From: Mesobacillus jeotgali
Lineage (GTDB): Bacteria; Bacillota; Bacilli; Bacillales; Cytobacillaceae
NCBI RefSeq assembly: GCF_002874535.1
Contig: NZ_CP025025.1
Coordinates: forward strand, 2,341,526 to 2,405,525
Reading direction: 5' to 3'
DNA length: 64,000 bases
The notes under the pieces were generated by a model. It did not search any database. It was not told the origin of the DNA and saw nothing but the letters and a program-made list of their open reading frames with translations. Below, in pieces: positions 8,036 through 16,029 of this stretch (position 1 is the first letter of the stretch; each line of letters begins with the position of its first letter). The position numbers and the translations under genes were made by a program.

Positions 8036-8320
8036 CCCATTTCTCCTGTATTTGTAAGTGAGTCAAAACCAATTAATTCCCCGCATTTTTAGGCTGTTCT
8101 CAAATATTTGTTGCTTTACTGACCTGTACTTCCTTACGCATCCTTATAGGAAATGTGCAGTGTAATAAGAAATAATAAATTTCTTAGAAACTTATAGAAG
8201 AATTTCCCAAGTGGTATTAGGCCCTTTTTGTCAAAAAGTGTGTTAGGCTTGAGAGAATGATGAATATCTAGGGCTATTCGACTTTTCTTAGTCACCCCCT
8301 TTTGGGAAGGAGAGCGAGAA

Positions 8321-8686
8321 ATGAATGAAATCAGTGTTTTCCTAGATGACTACCGCAAGGCGCCAGAAGGTTATGTTTTGGCAGAGACTATAGATGAATG
8401 TCTCATTCTTTTGAAAAACTATGAAATCGACCACTTGTCGTTAGATCATGACCTTGAAAGCTATACCAGAAATGGCTTGATGCTTGTAAAAATAATGGTC
8501 GAGAAACAGCTATTTGCCAATCGAATCACGATACACTCTGCGAACTCAACAGGCGGTAAAGCCATGTATAATTGCTTTAAGCAAGCTCAGAATGATTACC
8601 TTATGCCTCGGTCCATAAATATTTATTTACGTCCCATGCCCCTAGATCCCTTTATTTCTCCAATGCTGTCTATTTATAAGAAATAG
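8321..8686 (+). CDS. Cyclic-phosphate processing receiver (cREC) domain protein
   Basis: 121 residues. The sequence starts ISVFLDDYRKAPEGYVLAETIDECLILL, continues IDHLSLDHDLESYTRNGLMLVKIM, and ends the core with RITIHSANSTGGKAMY. The DDxR, SLDHDL and IHSAN motifs are the diagnostic set of the cREC family, a receiver-like domain predicted to process cyclic nucleotide or RNA-end phosphates. It lacks the usual phospho-transfer context of response regulators: no DNA-binding domain and no kinase nearby. GGAAGGAG precedes the ATG. No RNA ligase or 2H phosphoesterase is adjacent. Biochemical role is inferred from the family only. Confidence 0.82.
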   Translation: MNEISVFLDDYRKAPEGYVLAETIDECLILLKNYEIDHLSLDHDLESYTRNGLMLVKIMVEKQLFANRITIHSANSTGGKAMYNCFKQAQNDYLMPRSINIYLRPMPLDPFISPMLSIYKK

Positions 8687-8911
8687 TCAGCTTATAGATT
8701 CCACAGTCTCTTGTTTAGAATGATTTAGGCATTACACTTGTTCTCATTTGAGATGACAAAACGGATGATAATATGAGTGAAAACGAAATACATCTAAAAC
8801 ACAAGAGACTTCTATTTTGGGTCACTCAGCACGTACCTCTTCTTGGCGATGTAACTTTCGCGCTTACCCATTTTGATTTTCAAGCAACTTGCGATTCCAT
8901 ATGGAGAAACG

Positions 8912-8942
8912 AAAAATGGGCCAGAACCTCTGACCCATTTTT
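8912..8942. terminator. Bidirectional terminator
   Basis: AAAAATGGGCCAGA pairs with TGACCCATTTTT. It serves the racemase gene (minus) and possibly the cREC gene. A 60-codon plus-strand frame overlapping it is discounted. Confidence 0.75.
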
Positions 8943-8944
8943 CT

Positions 8945-9637
8945 CTATATATTGAGCGCCTTTCCCACTGCTCCATGAGCATGTATTTCCGTGGTATCAA
9001 ATAGGGGAACGGTTGCATCTTCCTGCTTTATTAATAGACCTATTTCTGTACAACCGAGAATGATTCCTTCTGCGCCTTCTGCAGCGAGGTCTTCTATAAT
9101 TCTCTTAAAATATTCCCTGGAGGACTGGTGGATAATTCCAAGGCATAATTCATTAAAGATTGTTTTATTAATCAAGTCTCTATCATTTTCGTTTGGTATT
9201 AACACATCAATATTTTTTGATTGTATTCTTGACTTATAAAAATCCTGTTCCATTGTATACTTGGTGCCAAGCAAACCGATTTTTTTAATACCTAAGTTCT
9301 TGATCTGCGCCGCAGTCTCATCTGCTATATGAAGAATTTTCAGGCTTGTACTCTGAGATATTTGGTCAATTACTTTATGCATCGTATTAGTACAAATGAC
9401 AATAAAATCAGCCCCTGCCTTTTCCAGTGAATATGCCGCTTCACCTAATATCTGCCCCGCTTCATCCCACTTGCCCTCTGATTGGCATTTTTCGATTTGA
9501 TCAAAATCAACACTGATTAAAATCACTTTTGCAGAATGGAGACCTCCAAGCTGCCTTTTTACTTCCTCATTGATCTTCCGGTAATATTCAGCCGAGGATT
9601 CCCAGCTCATACCACCGATCATTCCTATCGTTTTCAA
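8945..9637 (-). CDS. Aspartate/glutamate racemase family protein
   Basis: 231 residues from a TTG at 9637, which has GGGAGAGG six bases upstream; an upstream in-frame start at 9691 lacks a site and adds a non-conserved leader. MKTIGMIGGMSWESSAEYY is the family N-terminus. The two catalytic cysteines are present: C82 in ICTNTMHK and C196 in ILGCTEIGLL. Closest in outline to broad-specificity amino-acid racemases of the YgeA/RacD type (PLP-independent, two-base mechanism). A role in D-amino-acid supply for the cell wall or in D-amino-acid signalling is possible but not shown by context. Confidence 0.88.
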   Translation of the reverse strand: MKTIGMIGGMSWESSAEYYRKINEEVKRQLGGLHSAKVILISVDFDQIEKCQSEGKWDEAGQILGEAAYSLEKAGADFIVICTNTMHKVIDQISQSTSLKILHIADETAAQIKNLGIKKIGLLGTKYTMEQDFYKSRIQSKNIDVLIPNENDRDLINKTIFNELCLGIIHQSSREYFKRIIEDLAAEGAEGIILGCTEIGLLIKQEDATVPLFDTTEIHAHGAVGKALNI

Positions 9638-9786
9638 TTTAACCTCTCCCTTGATGAAATTTCTGCCTATTACTAAAAGTTCCATGAACATATCGATAAG
9701 CCCTTTTAAATGTGGAATTTTCTTTACAGATAAATTGGATTAGTTAATAATTAACAAAACACCTCATTTAGTAAGGAGAAGAATGT

Positions 9787-11295
9787 TTGGAAACATTTTT
9801 GAAATTCAGGAAACAACTTTTACTTAATTATCTCCTCGGCTCAAGCTTTGCTGTTTTAGGAGTGGGAGGAGTCTTTATTTTCCTCACTCTAACACTTTCT
9901 GCGATTGAATTTATTGTCATGGCTGTAATAATAGGCATTTCTTTCTTTTTTATGATTATCATAGAGTACTTTGCTTTTTCCAAGGACATCAAGCCGATTT
10001 TGAAGGTATATGAAGAAGAGTCTTTGAGTTTGAACACTTTGCGAATTGCGTTTTTCAGGCTGCACAATTTTCCCATCCTGACTTTCAAAAGAATAATGGG
10101 TCCCCATTTAATCGGCATATCAGCTCCGGCTGTCATTTTGGCAATAATCTTTATCCATATCGAGCTATTGAGTATTCCTTTTACATTTGTATTCTTTGCA
10201 ATGATTGGGGCAATCTTGGTCGCTGGGATGCATAGTATTATTGAGTTTTTCCTGACTATTAAAGCGATACAGCCGCTGTTGATGGAGCTATCCAAGACAG
10301 CAGAAAAACGTTTCAACGAGTCTTTATCGCTTGAGGGGAAAAATGTTATTTCAATTAAGCGGAAATTCCAATTAAGTTTTCTTTATATAAGCGTTTTTCC
10401 CATTTTACTATTTGGTCTAGCAACTCAGGTAAAGCTTGATATTTTGAGGTCTTCTGTCCAAAGTTACTGGAGCTGGGCCGCCTTAATTATCCTTATAGGC
10501 CTGGCGTTTGCCTATTTTGGTTCCAAATTATCATTTTTGGATGTTCATCAGCCTATAATACAACTACAGAATTCAATGAAAAATATACAGGAAGGTAATT
10601 TAACTACAAAGACAGCTGAAATATATTCTGATGAATTCGCTGGTTTAGTCAACGGCTTTAATCACATGGTTGACGCAATCAACAGTCGGGACAAACAAAA
10701 CCAATTGATGTTCGAGAGTTTCCTGGAGAGTTTATCGGCAGCACTTGATGCCCGTGATCCTTATACTGCGGGACATTCCGGAAGAGTTGCAGCTTATTCA
10801 TTTTTAATAGGAGACAAATTCGGGTTATCGGGATATGAACTTTCGCTGTTGAAGAAATCTGCAATCTTGCACGATATTGGCAAGATTGGCATTGCAGATA
10901 AAATATTGCAAAAAGACGGGAAATTGTCAGATGAGGAATTTGCCGAGATAAAGAGGCATCCTGTAATTGGTGCCAATATCGTTCTGCAGGTACAAGGGTT
11001 TACTGACATGGATGCCGTCATTGAAGGCATAATGTTTCACCACGAACGGTATGATGGACGTGGGTATCCAAAAGGTCTTTCAGGAGACACTATTCCTCTT
11101 TTTGGGAGAATAATAGCTGTGGCCGATGCATTTGATGCAATGACATCCAACAGACCTTACCGTAGGGGGATGGCGTTTGATAAAGCACTTACTATTATTG
11201 AAAATGGTAGGGGTTCACAATGGGACCCAGAGTTTGCCAGCGTATTTGTAGAGTTAATGAGAGAACCCGCCAATGTACAAAAGGTGATCTCCTAA
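9787..11295 (+). CDS. Membrane HD-GYP cyclic-di-GMP phosphodiesterase with HAMP domain
   Basis: 502 residues. TTG start with AGGAG 8 bases upstream; an ATG at 9783 is out of frame. About six membrane segments occupy residues 12-34, 40-62, 108-155 and 195-245. A HAMP-like linker follows (~247-300). The HD-GYP domain starts at LDARDPYTAGHSGRVAAYS, has the metal-binding HD at 362-363 (ILHDIGKIGI) and the GYP motif at 426-428 (YDGRGYPKGL). It should degrade cyclic di-GMP or a related dinucleotide in response to a signal sensed at the membrane. No extracellular sensor loop of size is visible, so the signal may be within the bilayer. Single gene. Confidence 0.9.
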   Translation: METFLKFRKQLLLNYLLGSSFAVLGVGGVFIFLTLTLSAIEFIVMAVIIGISFFFMIIIEYFAFSKDIKPILKVYEEESLSLNTLRIAFFRLHNFPILTFKRIMGPHLIGISAPAVILAIIFIHIELLSIPFTFVFFAMIGAILVAGMHSIIEFFLTIKAIQPLLMELSKTAEKRFNESLSLEGKNVISIKRKFQLSFLYISVFPILLFGLATQVKLDILRSSVQSYWSWAALIILIGLAFAYFGSKLSFLDVHQPIIQLQNSMKNIQEGNLTTKTAEIYSDEFAGLVNGFNHMVDAINSRDKQNQLMFESFLESLSAALDARDPYTAGHSGRVAAYSFLIGDKFGLSGYELSLLKKSAILHDIGKIGIADKILQKDGKLSDEEFAEIKRHPVIGANIVLQVQGFTDMDAVIEGIMFHHERYDGRGYPKGLSGDTIPLFGRIIAVADAFDAMTSNRPYRRGMAFDKALTIIENGRGSQWDPEFASVFVELMREPANVQKVIS

Positions 11296-11327
11296 AGAAT
11301 AATTACAGATCCACTGAAATAAAGCCA

Positions 11328-11351
11328 AGAGCAATGTTCTCACATTGCTCT
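11328..11351. terminator. Bidirectional terminator
   Basis: AGAGCAATG-TTCTCA-CATTGCTCT followed by TTCTTTATG, between convergent genes. Confidence 0.8.
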
Positions 11352-11370
11352 TTCTTTATGAAGCACTAAA

Positions 11371-11976
11371 TTAAAATTTGCCTGTATACCAATCCCTGGC
11401 TGCCTCAACCTCACTTAGCGTCAATTGATGCCCGCTGTTCTCCCAATGCGTTTCTACATTGGCATTAGCGCTAGACAACAATGATTTCAATTCCTCTGAC
11501 TCTTGTGCGGGACAGATTGGATCATTTTTTCCAGCAGCTAAAAAAACCTCTGTACCTGACAATTTCGGAAGCTCAATCCCTCTTCTAGGCACCATTGGGT
11601 GGTGGAGGATTGTTCCTTTAAGGGCATTCTTATAATGAAAAAGCAGACTAGCAGCAATATTGGCACCATTTGAGTAACCAATCGCTACTATGTTATCGCG
11701 GCTAAAACCGTATTTTTCCGATGCTTCATCCAAGAAATCATGCAATTCTTGGGTGCGGAAGATTAAATCTTCTTCATCAAAGATACCCTCAGCAAGCCTT
11801 CTGAAAAAACGTGGCATTCCATTTTCAAGGATATTCCCGCGAACACTTAACACAGAAGCTTCCTCGTCAATCATGTTTGCCAAAGGAAGCAGATCATTTT
11901 CATTACCACCAGTGCCATGCAACAATAATAAAGTTGGTTTGGATGTATTTATTCCTTTTTTATAAATATGTTTCAT
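11371..11976 (-). CDS. mhqD: MhqD-like alpha/beta hydrolase (carboxylesterase)
   Basis: 201 residues. The nucleophile elbow is GYSNGA with S102, and the rest of the triad is D152 (AAGKNDPICP) and H183 (ENSGHQL). LLLLHGTGGNENDLLPLA forms the oxyanion-hole region. The sequence is very like the Bacillus MhqD hydrolases of the MhqR quinone/diazene stress regulon. The usual regulon partners (an MhqO-type glyoxalase, azoreductase or MhqR regulator) are not adjacent, so the name rests on sequence resemblance alone. Cytoplasmic; no signal peptide. Confidence 0.75.
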   Translation of the reverse strand: MKHIYKKGINTSKPTLLLLHGTGGNENDLLPLANMIDEEASVLSVRGNILENGMPRFFRRLAEGIFDEEDLIFRTQELHDFLDEASEKYGFSRDNIVAIGYSNGANIAASLLFHYKNALKGTILHHPMVPRRGIELPKLSGTEVFLAAGKNDPICPAQESEELKSLLSSANANVETHWENSGHQLTLSEVEAARDWYTGKF

Positions 11977-12222
11977 TTCAACTCTCCTAACATTTTATAA
12001 AGAGCTATCTATCTAACCTGTTGTGCACCTTCCTTCTGTAAAATCCACTAATCCTAACTTCAATATATCTCGAATTCAAGATAATTGTATAAATTAAAGC
12101 TGTTTATGTCAAGAATCGATTATCAAGCAGACTAGCAAAACGATACCAATTTTATTGTTTTATCAAAACGATTAAAGAAAATAAATTTAAATTCTGGGAT
12201 GAAATGGTGATTTATAACTGCT

Positions 12223-12591
12223 TCAAATAGTATCAAAAGATAAAATATAGGCGCTAACCGTAACAGCGACAATAATCAGGACAGCAGCGAGCCAAAAATC
12301 GACCTCTAAGAATAATATCGTTCCCAATATCGAAATCCACATCAGGCAAAGACTTAATACTTTATTTTTTAAGGTAATTCCGTTTTTTTCACGAAAATCC
12401 TTTATATAACCGCCTAACCATTTATTTCTAATTAGCTTTTGGTACAGTTCGTCCGACGCCTTTACATAACAGGCTGCACCCAGCAGAATCAGCGGTGTGG
12501 TAGGCAAAAGAGGAACCAAGATTCCGATCACTCCCAAGGAGATTGAAAGTGTCCCTATGGTGATTAATAAAGCTTTTACTGCGATGTTCAC
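12223..12591 (-). CDS. YbaN/DUF454 family membrane protein
   Basis: 122 residues with three or four hydrophobic segments. The N-terminal pattern LGVIGILVPLLPTTPLILLGAACYVKAS followed by YIKDFREKNGITLKNKV is the hallmark of the DUF454 (inner membrane YbaN) family. Function unknown. The gene starts about 50 bases downstream of the NTF2-like gene stop, on the same strand, so they may share a transcript. Confidence 0.82.
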   Translation of the reverse strand: MNIAVKALLITIGTLSISLGVIGILVPLLPTTPLILLGAACYVKASDELYQKLIRNKWLGGYIKDFREKNGITLKNKVLSLCLMWISILGTILFLEVDFWLAAVLIIVAVTVSAYILSFDTI

Positions 12592-12640
12592 CGCGTATCC
12601 CCCCTAGAGTTTTAACATTAAGCGTTTTACAAGATATTGT

Positions 12641-13036
12641 CTACTCAAACTGGTCAACAGGAATTCCAGCCTCTATATAACTTCTGATAAGCTTCCAGCC
12701 AAAGTCGTACGTAAATGTCTGAAAAAAGAGATTACTAGTCTCCATGCTTTTTCCCTCGAGGACCAGCCTCGCAAGGATGATTGCCATTACCTCATGCTCC
12801 CCTATCTTTATCCTGTCTATAACTGTTAATTCCCAACTTCCCTTATTTCCTTTGACAAAATTAAAACCTTGCTCCCACCCTCTGATCGATTCATCATACC
12901 CAAAATCAGATATTTTACCATTCGTAATTTCCCTCGCCTGGTATTCACGTGAAATCATCAATTTTAATTCTGGCAAAGAAGAATTTCTCCAAACATCAAG
13001 ATAATCATCAAGAAAACGATTAAATGTCTCTTCCAT
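12641..13036 (-). CDS. NTF2/SnoaL-like small cytoplasmic protein
   Basis: 131 residues, no signal peptide or membrane segment. The layout (helical N-terminus FNRFLDDYLDVWRNSSLPELKLMIS, then YQAREI, GWEQGFNFVKGNKGSWELTVIDRIKIGEHEVMAIILARLVLEG and a final strand FQTFTYDFGWKLIRSYIEAG) matches a cone-shaped NTF2-like fold such as DUF4440/SnoaL. AAAGGGGTGGGG precedes the start. No catalytic residues can be assigned. Probable two-gene unit with the DUF454 gene. Confidence 0.6.
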   Translation of the reverse strand: MEETFNRFLDDYLDVWRNSSLPELKLMISREYQAREITNGKISDFGYDESIRGWEQGFNFVKGNKGSWELTVIDRIKIGEHEVMAIILARLVLEGKSMETSNLFFQTFTYDFGWKLIRSYIEAGIPVDQFE

Positions 13037-13111
13037 TTCCCCACCCCTTTTAATAACAATGACAAAATTATCCTATAATATTATGATGAATTCAATACCT
13101 TCGAATGCACA

Positions 13112-13350
13112 GTGGAAAAAAAGCGCAAGCGCATCGTTCAGCCCCGATTAGCGCTGCCCGCCTTAAAGCGCCCCGTCCTCCCAAAAGCTGTCGCTTTCGA
13201 TGGTGCGATGATAGCTTCGAAACTTTCATTATCCTGTGGCTGTCGAGTCAAGCACATCGATTGCCTCGGAGAGCCGACCGGGGAAGTTGGTCTTTTACTT
13301 CATTGGGAGGACCGAAATCAAATGTAGTTATCCAGAACTAAATAATTTTA
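13112..13350 (+). repeat. GC-rich dispersed repeat (copy 1)
   Basis: The stretch has visibly higher GC than its surroundings. It begins AAAAGCGCAAGCGC-A-TCG, contains GCCGACCGGGG, TTACTTCATTGGGAGGACCG and ends in TGTAGTTATCCAGAACTAAA. The same blocks occur in the same order at 47618-48095. Overlapping open frames in it (13105-13427) have no ribosome binding site and differ between the two copies, so they are not genes. It lies upstream of the NTF2-like gene on a stretch of about 360 bases without other features. Confidence 0.75.
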
Positions 13351-13366
13351 AAACTAATTATCAAAC

Positions 13367-13392
13367 AAAAAAGCTGCTCCTCATGGAACAGC
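13367..13392 (-). terminator. Rho-independent terminator (minus strand)
   Basis: Read on the minus strand: GCTGTTCC, ATGA, GGAGCAGC, then TTTTTT. It begins five bases after the stop codon of the ORF at 13397. Confidence 0.8.
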
Positions 13393-13396
13393 AAAA

Positions 13397-13663
13397 TTAT
13401 TTAAGAGTTATTGAATGTCTAGTATAGTAATGGCCATACCTATAGAAAAATTCCACAATCGTCTCTCTTCCTTCGAGGATAAGGGTGTATATGGTTTTAG
13501 TGGACTCCGACTTTTTATCGAAATCAATTCCCTGTTCTATGGCATATTCTTCTAAATAAAACTCGATTTCATTCTTCTTAATTGTATTAGGAGTTTCAGA
13601 AGGTAATTGTTGTTTTTCTTGTACAAAAGTATCAATATATGAACCTATTTCATGTTTACTAAT
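13397..13663 (-). CDS. Small hypothetical protein without a canonical start codon
   Basis: An 88-residue frame on the minus strand reads as credible protein: SKHEIGSYIDTFVQ, then KKNEIEFYLEEYAIEQGIDF, and ETIVEFFYRYGHYY. It ends directly before a good terminator. There is no ATG, GTG or TTG before codon 70. An ATT at 13663 has GGAAAGGA ten bases upstream, and translation from it would begin M-S-K-H-E. An in-frame TGA lies four codons further upstream. Options: ATT start, as known for infC in some bacteria; a start codon lost by mutation; or a one-base insertion after an upstream ATG. No known family. Confidence 0.55.
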   Translation of the reverse strand: MSKHEIGSYIDTFVQEKQQLPSETPNTIKKNEIEFYLEEYAIEQGIDFDKKSESTKTIYTLILEGRETIVEFFYRYGHYYTRHSITLK

Positions 13664-13707
13664 GAAGAATCATTCCTTTCCAGTCAAATCATCCAATAAT
13701 TGGCATT

Positions 13708-13754
13708 AAAAAAAGTCAGAAAAGGATCAATCCACATTCATCCTTTTCTGACTT
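13708..13754 (-). terminator. Strong terminator of the MpsC-family gene
   Basis: AAGTCAGAAAAGGAT and ATCCTTTTCTGACTT form a perfect 15-bp stem with a 12-base loop. On the minus strand a T run follows. Confidence 0.85.
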
Positions 13755-13913
13755 ATGATTTGGTTCTATGCCCATTCATTGCCATCAGATTAATATATTT
13801 AGTTATTCATTATATAGTACGTTCTTGTTTCGCTTAAGCAAGGTTAAGAATTTTAACCTTTACCCTACTGAGTATGATAGCATTTTATCATCAGTAAATC
13901 AATAGGGGATCAG

Positions 13914-14597
13914 TCAGGATTTAAGTATAAACAAAGTGTAGCTTTTGTCCTTATCAAAATTCCAGTCAACAAAGTAATCTGTTATTTTTGCGTTTAGGTA
14001 TCTTTCATATGAACTTTGATGCTGAGTAATTGCTTTCTTTTCCAGTTTTCTTTTTGCAATCTTCAGCGTTTCTTGAAACCCTAATTGAATAAATTCTTTT
14101 TCCAGACTTATTAGAATGCCGTGGCGTACGATAATCAGCGTCCGCTCATTAAGCAACTTAGAATGGGTTTCATCCGGAGCTTTCTGAATTTCCTTGCTTA
14201 ATTCTATGGTTTCCTCCTCAACAAGGTTCTTACTGGGGTATTCATCGAAATTATATGGCTGATCTTTTTCAAAAATGAATAATAACATTCCTGATTTTTC
14301 GTCTAGATTCCATTCATAGTAAAATTCTTTTATTTTATCTTTTGTATTCAATTCGATATAAGATTTAATTTCTTCTTCAAGGGTTTCCATCATCAAATCT
14401 CTTGTTTTTTGGACATAAACGCTTTGGTGATTAGTTAGGAGAGTATTCTCCATCGTTGATAGAAAATTCGTAATATAGACTGATACGAACGGCCTCGAGA
14501 TGGTACAAAATACATTACCTGGTCCACGGCCAAAATTATCCCTTAATAACTTACCAATAAATCCGCTTATCTCTTTTTCAAGCACTGCTACTTCCAT
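13914..14597 (-). CDS. MpsC/DUF2294 family protein, two tandem domains
   Basis: 227 residues from the ATG at 14597, with GAGG six bases upstream; a GTG four codons earlier falls on the site. The first half (EISGFIGKLLRDNFGRGP onward, to EWNLDEKSGMLLFIFEK) and the second (ERTLIIVRHGILISLEKEF onward, to DWNFDKDKSYTLFILKS) are diverged copies of the same domain, each ending in a W-N-x-D strand motif. This is the DUF2294 domain of MpsC, a partner of the MpsAB membrane-potential/bicarbonate system, and of B. subtilis YbcI. Soluble, no membrane segment. No mpsAB genes are nearby, so its role here is open. Confidence 0.8.
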   Translation of the reverse strand: MEVAVLEKEISGFIGKLLRDNFGRGPGNVFCTISRPFVSVYITNFLSTMENTLLTNHQSVYVQKTRDLMMETLEEEIKSYIELNTKDKIKEFYYEWNLDEKSGMLLFIFEKDQPYNFDEYPSKNLVEEETIELSKEIQKAPDETHSKLLNERTLIIVRHGILISLEKEFIQLGFQETLKIAKRKLEKKAITQHQSSYERYLNAKITDYFVDWNFDKDKSYTLFILKS

Positions 14598-14786
14598 ATT
14601 ATACCTCACTATGTAATATAATCCTCTATACCTTTTCCCTAATACAGTACTGGCAAAACCATGAATACGTCGTACTTAATGTAAAACTAAACTCCAGATT
14701 TATGTATAAATCAATAAGGTTTATCGTAACATTTCAAGCTCGCTCCGAAAATATTTTGACAGACAAGATATTTCAAAAAAATATAT

Positions 14787-14815
14787 GTAAAAAACACCCA
14801 TTGGGTGTTTTTTAC
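14787..14815. terminator. Bidirectional terminator
   Basis: GTAAAAAACACCC-ATT-GGGTGTTTTTTAC, a near-perfect palindrome downstream of the alkyltransferase-like gene. Confidence 0.85.
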
Positions 14816-14842
14816 ATATGTATGTTTATCAGTTTCTATCCG

Positions 14843-15163
14843 TTAATGTATCTCAATATCAATATGCCTTAAATAGTTTTTAAGTGGCAGGGATCTTTCT
14901 GTATTAAATTGGATTCCTTCAGATTCCAGCAACAGTTTCTGTGTTATGAACATTTCTTCATCCTTGAAGCCAATTTCTCCTTTAGAATTAATCACCCTAT
15001 GCCATGGAAGACCATATTTTTCTGACAGTGAATGGAGTATTCGGACAACTTGTCTTGCTGATCTTGGGCTTCCAGCCGCTTTTGCTATTTGACCATATGT
15101 CATCACTTTCCCATATGGAATTGTCTGAATTATTCTTATAACGTTATTAGTAAAACTAGTCAT
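14843..15163 (-). CDS. Alkyltransferase-like (ATL) MGMT-family protein
   Basis: 106 residues from the ATG at 15163 behind AAAAGGACG. The sequence has the DNA-binding helix-turn-helix of O6-alkylguanine alkyltransferases (GKVMTYGQIAKAAGSPRSARQVVRIL) and the active-site strip, but the catalytic PCHRV is PWHRV (53-57). Replacement of Cys by Trp defines the ATL proteins, which bind O6-alkylguanine without repairing it and flag the lesion for nucleotide excision repair. A MITE-like repeat starts 24 bases upstream of the chosen start, so the promoter probably lies within or beyond that element. Confidence 0.88.
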   Translation of the reverse strand: MTSFTNNVIRIIQTIPYGKVMTYGQIAKAAGSPRSARQVVRILHSLSEKYGLPWHRVINSKGEIGFKDEEMFITQKLLLESEGIQFNTERSLPLKNYLRHIDIEIH

Positions 15164-15186
15164 TATTCCACGTCCTTTTCTAAAAA

Positions 15187-15368
15187 GGGCTGTTTTCCTA
15201 AACATTGTTGTTAAATCCTATAGCCGATTTTAACGTAATATTTACCCATTTTGCAGGTCGGTATTACTTTGCATGCTCTTTTCTCATAAGAAGAGTCAAC
15301 TTTACGAAGGAATTTGTAATTCAATCCATTCTTGTAGGCAATAGCAACAAAGTATGAGAACAGAGCCT
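15187..15368 (+). mobile_element. MITE-like element, copy 1 (182 bp)
   Basis: This stretch matches 36367-36550 read in reverse over its whole length with scattered differences: blocks such as AGCCGATTTTAACGT, AGGTCGGTATTA, CATGCTCTTTTCTCA, AGTCAACTTTACGAAG and ATAGCAACAAAGT occur in the same order. The ends are imperfect inverted repeats (GGGCTGTTTTCC...GTTG against AGGCTCTGTTCTCA...GTTG). Near-direct repeats CTAAAAA and CTACAAA flank it. No coding capacity, as expected of a non-autonomous element. Confidence 0.8.
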
Positions 15369-15388
15369 CTACAAAACCAATATACCAT

Positions 15389-15419
15389 AAAAATCCCTGG
15401 CCTAAGGCCAGGGATTTTT
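15389..15419. terminator. Strong terminator
   Basis: AAAAATCCCTGGCC-TAA-GGCCAGGGATTTTT; overlaps the stop codon of the CBO0543-type gene. Confidence 0.85.
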
Positions 15420-16029
15420 ATGACTTAGAAGAATAAGATTTAAATTTTTTAATGATTGCCCAACACATTATTCCTATTAACCAGTAAATCGGAAATGAAT
15501 AAATATGTTTCCAGGTAATTTCTTTATAAATCCCCAGGTAGACCATGAACGGTTCTGCAATAAAAGCCAGGAAAAGGGATAACACACCTGTAGCGATAAA
15601 AAACTTTTTAAATGACATACTGAATTTTTGATAGACCATCATAAAAGGGATTATCACGACTCCCACATCATAAGGATATAGCTGCGGATTTAAATATGGT
15701 GTGAGTCTGACTGGATATGTCCATACCATAGCGTTGCTGCCGATTGAATCCAGGAAGATGGCTGTTACGCCATAGAATAAACCAAATGCTGTATTTTCAA
15801 TTAGCTTGGTTTTATCAACCCGTATCCACCAGACAATGGCCGGGACGATGGAAAGAACCAAGAGAAACCACCATTTATAGGTAAGGAAGTTATTTTCATA
15901 CCAATACGCTCTTAATACCTTATGATATTTCGCCTCAGCATCTAATAGTTCATGGAGGGAGATGGAGGTTAAAATGATCATAAAATCATTCAATTGGGAT
16001 CCGATTGCACCAACCGTTGAAAAAAGCAT
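15418..16029 (-). CDS. CBO0543-type integral membrane protein
   Basis: 203 residues with about five membrane segments after an amphipathic N-terminus (HELLDAEAKYHKVLRAYWYENNFLTYKWWF). The conserved pattern includes LLVLSIVPAIVWW, DSIGSNAMVWTYPVRL and PYDVGVVIIPFMMVYQ, which fits the CBO0543 family often found in several copies in spore formers. Function unknown. An inverted repeat that contains its ribosome binding site lies immediately upstream (16030-16062). It follows the small gene at 16087 on the same strand. Confidence 0.72.
   Translation of the reverse strand: MLFSTVGAIGSQLNDFMIILTSISLHELLDAEAKYHKVLRAYWYENNFLTYKWWFLLVLSIVPAIVWWIRVDKTKLIENTAFGLFYGVTAIFLDSIGSNAMVWTYPVRLTPYLNPQLYPYDVGVVIIPFMMVYQKFSMSFKKFFIATGVLSLFLAFIAEPFMVYLGIYKEITWKHIYSFPIYWLIGIMCWAIIKKFKSYSSKS

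Larger units (their letters stand above)
7713..8320. other. Intergenic stretch without a gene
   Basis: AT-rich. It holds one strong hairpin (7938-7969), a second copy of the GAACCC...GGGTTC hairpin (8007-8035), and presumably the promoter of the cREC gene, which I could not pin down. No convincing coding frame on either strand. Confidence 0.6.

Noticed and set aside
8773-8955. 60-codon plus-strand frame ending in ...SDPFFSIY
   Set aside because: No good ribosome binding site, and its last third is the terminator hairpin of the racemase gene.
13105-13427. Three overlapping plus-strand frames in the GC-rich repeat
   Set aside because: They arise from the repeat's GC-rich composition. The second copy of the element does not keep these frames.
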